This document shows, in pieces, positions 56,808 to 64,000 of a stretch of DNA of 64,000 bases. The notes beneath the pieces are model-generated. The model saw nothing but the letters and a program-made list of their open reading frames with translations. It was not told where the DNA came from and searched no databases. How positions within the stretch are numbered: the first letter of the stretch is position 1; each line of letters opens with the position of its first letter. The position numbers and the translations under genes were made by a program. Source of the stretch: Limnoperna fortunei (Eukaryota > Mollusca > Bivalvia > Mytilida > Modiolidae); contig OX104112.1 of assembly GCA_944474755.1 (NCBI GenBank), positions 50,046,774 to 50,110,773 of the forward strand. Reading direction: 5' to 3'.

Positions 56808-57010
56808 GGTTTGTTTGTTTGAATAATCAGAAAGACGGAGTACCCAGAGAAAACACCGACATTCAGTAAGGAAACTATAAATCCATGTCAATTTAGATTG
56901 GAGTCGGGTACATCCTGCCCGAAGTGAGACTCGAACACGCAACGTCAGTGTTGACAAATCACATAATAAATGCTAGACGAAATATCTTAACCACTAGGCC
57001 ACCGATGCCT
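56808..57010 (-). mobile_element. tRNA-derived SINE, internally deleted
   Basis: GTTTGTTTGAATAATCAG joins directly to GACGGAGTACCCAGAG. The body GATTGGAGTCGGGTACATCC, CTCGAACACGCAA and the tRNA-like end CACTAGGCCACCGATGCC are clear. Confidence 0.7.
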
Positions 57011-57060
57011 CCTGTTAAAGACATTCATAGAAAACGTACACACAGAATTCGATAGAGAGC

Positions 57061-57500
57061 AGTCATCTACATGTCATTCCTTGAGGTGTCATTGGCATGT
57101 CATTTATTGAGGTGTCATTGACATGTCATTCATTGAGGTGTCATTGACAGGTCATTCATATCACTGAAACATACTATTCGATATAAAACATTCATTGACA
57201 TATTAGCCGTGTAAAGACATGTCCGCCTGTCACAAGACACAATATCTGATTTAAAACCATCATTGTCAGCTGGGTAAAAGAGAATGCACGGATGACCGAC
57301 CTACAATATTCGATAGAGAGCTGTCTTCGAAATGTCAGCTGGACAACGATAACCGATACACAATACATGTATTCATTATAAGCCATCATTGACATGTCAG
57401 CCATGTAAAAACATTCATGGATCACTCACTTCAAATATTCGATATAAACCCACCGTTGACATGTAAGTCATGCAAATGTATTCATTCTGCCTAAAGGTCA
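57061..57500. repeat. Degenerate minisatellite, left part
   Basis: Four 26-bp units of GACATGTCATTCATTGAGGT lie at 57070-57160. They are followed by looser, longer units containing CATTGACATGTCAGCC.TGTAAA and ATTCGATA. The array resumes after the SINE-like insertion at 57520-58021. Confidence 0.7.
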
Positions 57501-57519
57501 AATAGGCAATATTCGATAG

Positions 57520-58021
57520 ATTGATTGATTGATTAATGGTGTTTAACGCAGCAATATTTCAGCTATATTCAGGCGATGAACATGAAATGGATGATAAAAT
57601 GAACATGAAATGATGATGAATGAAAATGGGATGGGACACAAGGAAAAATAGGGGTAACGGATTTTAGATTGCCACTTACAAATGGGAGGATGGATAGGGT
57701 CGGGCAATTTAGCCTCCTGTAGCGGGATCGAAATCCTACTCATAGCGAATACTACAGCAGCGTTCTTTAACGTGCGAGGAACGTGGCATTTTTCCAACAC
57801 GGTTCACTAATATGGTTTGCGGTCAGGTTTTCCGTATTATGGCCTGACAACCCCAGCTTGCCAGGGGTACCCCATTCAACCACCCGGGGCACACATCCCA
57901 GTCGGTCTTTAGGCAAACCGACCTGACACGCCGGTCAGGGTACTGGGCGCTATTCAGTCGCCTTTTACGGCAAGCTAGCGCGACTGCGGTCTATTCTTTT
58001 AGCCACCCGGATCCCGCACGG
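57520..58021 (-). mobile_element. TTGA-tailed SINE-like element inserted in minisatellite
   Basis: About 500 bp. The plus-strand left end is the tail (TTGATTGATTGATT, then GGTGTTTAACGCAGCAATAT). The right end is GC-rich (AAGCTAGCGCGACTGCGGTC, CACCCGGATCCCGCACG). GGCAATATTCGATAG (57505-57519) and GGCAATATTTGATAG (58022-58036) form a 15-bp target duplication with one mismatch, within the minisatellite. Elements ending in AATCAATCAATC are common in molluscs. Confidence 0.78.
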
Positions 58022-58290
58022 GGCAATATTTGATAGAGAGCTGTCATTGAAATGTCAGCCGGGCAAAAGGCATTCATGCATCACGGACACACAATATAAG
58101 ATATAAACCATCAAAGACACGTCAACCTTTAAAAGGTATTCATGCATCACGGACACACAATATAAGATATAAAACTATCAATGACACGTCAACTTGGAAA
58201 AAGGCATTCATGCATCACGGACACAAAATATTAGATATAAAACCATCAATGACATGTCAACCGTCAAAAGGCATACATGGATCTATGACC
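58022..58290. repeat. Degenerate minisatellite, right part
   Basis: Three to four units of about 65 bp containing GGCATTCATGCATCACGGAC, ACACAATATAAGATATAAA and ATCAATGACACGTCAAC. A stray related unit lies at 58867-58995 (GGCATTCATGGATCAG). Confidence 0.8.
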
Positions 58291-59750
58291 GAATATAGAG
58301 GTTGAGAATCTTGGACTTATACTGGTACGCGCAATACACGTACACGAGATAACTTGTTGAGATTTTTTTTCACTTGTACTTGTAAGTGTATGTAAAGCGC
58401 CAAAGTTAAAATCAAAAGTAAAAACTAACCAAAATTTACTTAACTAGATTGGTCAGTCTTTTCTATGAAGCACATTTTTTCTTTATATAAGCTCAAATTT
58501 TTTAGCTGAAATAATGGTAGCCATTTTTATTTTTTTCAGTTTTTTCAGAGGTTAGAAGAATACTTTTCGTCGGGTTTACAAAAACCTAACAAAAAACAAA
58601 ACCAACAATTATGCAGCCTTTCCTAAACTTAACCAATATAGCACTCAACATTAATAAGAAAGCTGCTTCATGCAAAGAACACTACACGCGCGTTAGACCT
58701 ACTTGTAAACAGCTTTCTAAAAGTTCGTGACAAACTTGTACGTCTTACATAATCACGTGACACACAAGTTCTGATGACGTAGAAGGAAAAATAACACGTT
58801 TCACGTACCGGTACCTGTACAAGTTCCGAATCTCAACATGTAATAGTAGAAAAAAAAACAAAATTGATGTGTCAGTCGGTCAAAAGGCATTCATGGATCA
58901 GCGAAAAAGACAATTCTATAGAAAGCTGACTTTGAAATGTCCTGTGGTCAAAACGCATTCATAAAACTCTCACACAATTTTCATTAAATAAACCAAAAGG
59001 CATCCTCTAACAATAATAATTGGACTTCGTGATATAGTTGAAAATTAGCTAAAAGTGGCGATTAACACTATTCAAACAAACAAACAAACAAACAAATTGA
59101 AATAAAAAAAATAATAAAAGTATTTAGTTTCAAAGTTTCAGATTGTAAAATGCCTTTGTCGCTTTGTGATGATTCAACTGATTAGAAACGTATCAATTAA
59201 GTTCAATTTTTTAATGAAAGTTCTGCCCACGAATTTCGTTCTCATATCAGTTTAATTTCGCATAATTCAGAAGAGATTAAGTATGATACCGAACATTTAC
59301 TTACATTAGATTTCAATATTGGTTAAACATCTCAAATTAAATGTCGATAAGAAATTAAATTAAACATCTTTGATGATATTAAATTACGCTTGAGGACAGT
59401 TTAAACCAAGAAAATGGATCTTAATATATGATAATTAAGCAAAAATACTTAATTATATAGCTCTTACTGGCATTACATTAAGAAAAGATTGTACAATTTC
59501 CATTAGGTCTATATTAACGACATGTTTATAGCTTTACACGTAAGAAATGTCTATTAAATAATCCATTTGGTACTGCCATAGAGACGGAAAAACTGATACT
59601 GTAACATTCTCTATAGGATATCAACTAGCAAAAAAAAAATTTAATAATTCTGTATTTAAAAAAAGAAGTTATTCTATATGCTTGAAAATTCCTTGGACAA
59701 ATAGAAACTTATTGTGAAACTATAAAGTATCATACAAATGACTGAGTTCA
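58290..59750. other. Intergenic with SINE tail fragment
   Basis: At 59025-59096 is a plus-strand SINE 3' end (GGACTTCGTGATATAGTTG, AAAGTGGCGATTAACACTAT, CAAACAAACAAA). The rest shows no gene. Confidence 0.5.
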
Positions 59751-59756
59751 AGGGTT

Positions 59757-60554
59757 CAACCAGACAGCGTGGTGTGATATAGGACCGAAAGCTTAAAACA
59801 TCCAGACAGCGTGGTGTACGTAACATAGGACCGCAAATTTAAATTAACCAGACAGCTTGGAGTAACATTGGACCGAAAGCTTAAATCAACTAATCAAGCT
59901 GGTGTGACATAGGACCGAAAGCTTAAATCAACCAGACAGCCTGGTGTAACATAGGACCGAGCGCTTAAATTAACTAGACAACCTGGAGTAACATATGAAC
60001 GAAAGCTTAAATCAACAAGACAGCCTGGTGTAACATAGGACCGAGCGCTTAAATTAACTAGACAACCTGGAGTAACATATGAACGAAAGCTTAAATCAAC
60101 AAGACAGCCTGGTGTAACATAGGACCGAGCGCTTAAATCAACCAGACAACCTGGAGTAACGTATGAACGAAAGCTTAAATCAACAAGACAGCCTGGTGTA
60201 ACATAGGACCGAATCAACCAGACAAGCTGGTGTAACATATCACTGAAAGCTTGAATCAACCACACAGCCTGGTGTAACATGGGACCGAAAATTTAAATCA
60301 ACTAGACAACCCCGTGTAAAATTGGACCGAAAGCTTTAATTAACCAGACAGCGTGGTGTAATATAGGAACAACAGCTTAAATCAACCAGACAGCTTGGTG
60401 TGGCATAGGACCTCAATTTAAATCAACCAGACAGTCTGATGTAACATAGGACCAAAATCTTAGATCAACAAGACAGAATGGTGTAATATAGGACCGAAAG
60501 CTTGAATCAACCAGACATCCTGGTGTGACATAGGACCAAAATCTTAAATCAACC
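59757..60554. repeat. 42-bp minisatellite
   Basis: About 19 units of CCAGACAGCCTGGTGTAACA + TAGGACCGAAAGCTTAAATC + AA. Between 59900 and 60190 two unit types alternate (GGACCGAGCGCTTAAATTAA and TATGAACGAAAGCTT), giving an 84-bp higher-order repeat. Because 42 is a multiple of 3, the minus strand stays open over 128 and 98 codons and gives a 14-residue repeat, which is a by-product of the repeat length. Confidence 0.93.
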
Positions 60555-60559
60555 ATATT

Positions 60560-61046
60560 AAATTTCATGCTGTTGCTCGGCACGTCTTTTAAAACAAACA
60601 GATTTTTGTTCGTCGAAATAAAACTTAATATATAAATGTAGCACCAATTAGATTTTGATGACTTTACAAATGATATTAGACTAATACGTAGGTTAAAATT
60701 ATTTAACAAAAAAAGCAGTGCTTATTTTCCGTTCAAGATGCTGTTAAATATTCTTGAAACCGGATATTTTGTACTATTCCTGTATGGAAATTATTTTATG
60801 AAAATACATTGTTTTGGTTTGGTTATAGTTCGTACAGATAAGGTGAATAGATATAACTACCAAAACATTTTTGGAACCCGGATATAAAAAGATACCGAAA
60901 TCAAAGCACAGGGTCCGTGGATGAAGTTATAAGGACATGCCTAATAGAGAAATTCACAAATACAACCCTAACACTCACTGATGACAGTTTCTGTGCTCGA
61001 AAATAAAGAGTTGTCTATCGAGTCACTGGAAGGCGTACAGGAGACG
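60560..61046. other. Intergenic, no gene seen
   Basis: Spacer between the 42-bp minisatellite and a SINE. No feature supported. Confidence 0.45.
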
Positions 61047-61059
61047 CCCTGTCGTTTAG

Positions 61060-61312
61060 ATTGTTTGTTTGTTTGCATGACGTTTTATTGCCACTTTCAG
61101 CAATTATTCAGATGTATCATGGCGTCCAGTTTTTATTGGGACTGGGGGAAGCCGAAGTTAACTGAGAAAACCCCCGACATTTCGTAGGAAAACTGGCAAT
61201 CGATTGGAGTCGAGTGCACCCTGCCGAAGTAAGACTGTAGCCGCAAGCTCAGTGTTGATAAATTACGTGATCAATAGTAAACGAACTACCTTAACCACTC
61301 AGCCACCAGGCC
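61060..61312 (-). mobile_element. tRNA-derived SINE with 13-bp target duplication
   Basis: Minus-strand copy: TTGTTTGTTTGCATGACG tail side, CATGGCGTCCAGTTTTTATTGG, GATTGGAGTCGAGTGCACCC, and ACTCAGCCACCAGGCC at the tRNA-like end. CCCTGTCGTTTAG (61047-61059) and CCCTGTCGCTTAG (61313-61325) are a target duplication with one mismatch. Confidence 0.82.
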
Positions 61313-61319
61313 CCCTGTC

Positions 61320-61595
61320 GCTTAGGTCTACTTATCAGAGCCGCCGGTCATAGTGTCATTTTTAGAGCGCATGCTCCTCGACGTTATAGGTCTTTTTGTA
61401 TCTGTCGCTGCAGAAGACTTGCTTATTTGTTTCTACTCAACTGTCCATACTTTCTAGTGACAGTAAAAATGTCCGTCCCTTGATCAATTCTATTTTTATT
61501 AACTTGTGCGCATTATAAACATAGCTCAAATACTGCTCGCCAAATAATCCATAAATTCAATATAACGATCACCACACATATCGGATATAACAAAG
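61320..61595. other. Intergenic, no gene seen
   Basis: Short unassigned spacer. Confidence 0.4.
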
Positions 61596-61600
61596 AACTT

Positions 61601-62406
61601 ATTACCACACAAGGTCAATGTCAGGTGTTCGACCTATTACCGCAAAAGGTCAGTGTCAGGTGTTCGACCCATGAGCAACACATGTACAAGGTCAATGTCA
61701 GGTGTTCGACTCATTAGCACACAAGGTCAATGTCAGGTGTTCGACTCATTAGCACACAAGGTCAATGTCAGGTGTTCGACTCATTAGCACACAAGGTCAA
61801 TGTCAAGTGTTCGACTCATTAGCTCACAAGGTCAATGTCAAGTGTTCGACTCATTAGCACACAAGGTCAATGTCAAGTGTTCGACTCATTAGCACACAAG
61901 GTCAATGTCAGGTGTTCGACTCATTAGCACAAAAGGTCAATGTCAGGTGTTCGACTCATTAGCACACAAGGTAAATGTCAAGTGTTCGACTCATTAGCAC
62001 ACACGTCAATGTCAGGTGTTCGACTCATTAGCTCACAAGGTCAATGTCAAGTGTTCGACTCATTAGCACACAAGGTCAATGTCAAGTGTTCGACTGATAA
62101 GCACACAAGGTCAATGTCAAGTGTTCGACTCATTAGCACACAAGGTCAATGTCAAGTGTTCGACTCATTAGCACACACGTCAATGTCAGGTGTTCGACTC
62201 ATTAGCTCACAAGGTCAATGTCAAGTGTTCGACTCATTAGCACACAAGGTCAATGTCAAGTGTTCGACTCATTAGCACACAAGGTCAATGTCAGGTGTTC
62301 GACTCATTAGCACACAAGGTCAATGTCAAGTGTTCGACTCATTAGCACACAAGGTCAATGTCAGCTGTTCGACTCATTAGCACACAAGGTCAATGTAAGG
62401 TGCTCG
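61601..62406. repeat. 35-bp minisatellite
   Basis: About 22-23 units of CAAGGTCAATGTCAGGTGTT + CGACTCATTAGCACA. Variants AAGTGTT/AGGTGTT and GCTCACA/GCACACA are interspersed, and a 33-bp unit (ACACGTCAATG) recurs. A segment of about 175 bp (around 61950-62090 and 62130-62270) repeats the same variant order, a higher-order duplication. Open frames through it are artefacts. Confidence 0.93.
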
Positions 62407-62409
62407 AAT

Positions 62410-64000
62410 GGGTATGAATATCCTGCATTACTGTCGTGTAACACATTAATGAGAGGGAACATCCAAAAGATATCATTATTCACTATCTATACTCTAACCT
62501 ACATGGGTGGTCTTTCTGTAAATAAACACGCGTCTTCCCCGACAAATTTAACGTGCATGTAAATGTAAAATTCCACAGGTTTATACAACACCTTTTTGGG
62601 GGCGAAAGATGGACACAATTTTCGACCATATGTTTTATTTTTATATTGTTGTAACCGACGTGTCATGAATGACTTTTAATAATAGGCCATGCGTTCGTCC
62701 TTGATAAAGTTCTCACTGATTAATAGACATAAAACAAGTTATATAAAATAACATTCCTGTGTATTCAAACATCCGATTAATTCATTGACCACGTATATAT
62801 ATATATATATATATTTTTTTTTTTCTAGTTATACACTGTAGACGTACATCAGCTGTTTATTTCTACTTTTTTATTTTTAGAATGATATACTCTAGTAGAT
62901 ACTTATACTTTAAACAATGTATAAATAGTTTTGTTCTTCTTCTACGTCAGCAGCTTACTTAATAACCGCGTTTTCTTGTCGCAAACTCCATTCCCATCAT
63001 TGCCATTAAACAAGGTGCATAATTGCATCCATTTGATACCTACATGTAACAGCTCTCGAAGATATAAATTTGCCATGTTAATACAAACATGTGTATCAGA
63101 CCAATTATTATTATCTAACAATGTATGCGTTGAAGGGTACAAAAACGTCCCACTGGCCAGTGAATAAAGATTTTTCAGTTAAGTTACTAAAATATTTAGC
63201 CACTGCATATTTAAAAACACTGAGGGTGAGCAGTTTATGCATAAACACCAACTAGACAAAAATGGCAACTTGTGGAAAGGAATATTTAATCTCAGTATAG
63301 TCTGCAAAAAGTAAATAACATCAGATTGAAATAACAGTTTGTTTGTTTCCTGTTGTTAATTTTTGTTTATTTCTGTCTTTTATCCAACCACTTACAAGTT
63401 TAATCGTTGAAAGTATTTTCTAACAAACCAAAAACAATTATATGTAGGTAAGCTTTGTGCTGAAATTTAAGTTTACAGAGCATTGAAATTGTATAATATA
63501 TTTTAATGCACGCTCTACAATTGCCGTGTAAAAAATACAATGTGTTGTTATTTGTGTTTATTTGTGTTTGTATCGTGTTTTATATAATATTTTGCATATT
63601 AAAACTATTCTCAAATAGTACATGTTAAGCTGTGCAGTTTTTCTAAGAAAACAAGATTGTTAATTATATTTAGCTTTTACAGCTAAATTGCATCTTTGTC
63701 CTCTTGTATTTATTGTACAGACGTCAACAAATTTACGATAATTACACGCAGTAATCGCGTGTACCTAATGGCGACGGGATCGTTCAGTTCATGCTACAAA
63801 TTAGTCGTATACAACATTATTTCCTATCGAATCTTTTATATTTTTAGTCCTTTTATGTCTAATTAGTTCTTTAAATGGGTTTCTAAGTGCTATTTTTTCT
63901 CGTCAATTATACAGCGTTTTATAACTACTATTATGCAGCTTTGAGGTAGTAGTAAGAAAATGAATGATGTCAAAAAGTGTGTTCATATTAAGGAAGTATT
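62410..64000. other. Intergenic to window end, no gene seen
   Basis: A (TA)n run lies at about 62794-62814. Overlapping frames at 62931-63167 on both strands are mutual shadows without a domain. Nothing else recognised. Confidence 0.45.

Noticed and set aside
59894..60709. Minus-strand open frames of 128 and 98 codons with a 14-residue repeat
   Set aside because: They come from a 42-bp minisatellite whose unit is a multiple of three; no splice, promoter or conserved flanking protein is visible.
61940..62562. Plus-strand frames with repeating V-R-L-I-S
   Set aside because: Translation of the 35-bp minisatellite in shifting frames.
62931..63167. Overlapping frames on opposite strands
   Set aside because: Mutual shadows with no supporting signal.

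Overview
The window looks like nuclear DNA of a mollusc, most likely a bivalve. It is AT-rich, its two genes are split by long introns with ordinary GT/AG junctions and end in AATAAA signals, and it is crowded with tRNA-derived SINEs, foldback elements, minisatellites and decayed transposons of types common in bivalve genomes. The host assignment is inference from repeat character; no species-diagnostic gene is present.

The only intact genes I can support are two related, same-strand genes for secreted cysteine-rich proteins. Gene 1 (coding 8629-10429, 4 coding exons, 159 aa) and gene 2 (coding 21971-32537, 9 coding exons, 388 aa) each start with a signal-peptide exon, continue with one-exon modules that almost all have the spacing C-x5-C-x12-C-x4-C, and end with a five-cysteine module. 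Every intron is in phase 1, so each internal module is a symmetric 1-1 exon that can be duplicated or lost without breaking frame. Gene 1 corresponds to gene 2 exons 1, 7, 8 and 9. Both genes share an upstream block with a TATA-like box and an AG/GTAGGT donor, suggesting a non-coding first exon. Blocks of the same upstream sequence recur at about 1.5-2.5, 5.4-7.3, 15.2-16.0 and 17.5-19.2 kb, so the locus appears to have been duplicated more often than there are genes left.

Layout: 0-8 kb, repeats and upstream blocks; 8.1-10.5 kb, gene 1; 10.5-20.3 kb, intergenic DNA with a Mutator-like short element and more upstream blocks; 20.6-32.6 kb, gene 2; 33.0-34.4 kb, a decayed piggyBac element holding a nested foldback; 34.6-36.8 kb, an 896-bp tandem duplication inside a dispersed repeat; 37-43.5 kb, SINEs and foldbacks; 43.6-45 kb, a dead LINE interrupted by a solo LTR; 46.7 kb, a long hairpin; 49-50.3 kb, a hairpin-ended repeat; 50.5-51.4 kb, a Penelope-like remnant with a probable degenerate hammerhead; 52-56 kb, a perfectly flanked SINE, a TTAA MITE pair and foldbacks; 57-62.4 kb, three minisatellite zones, one split by a SINE insertion; 62.4-64 kb, nothing recognisable.

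All family assignments come from reading the sequence. No database search was possible.
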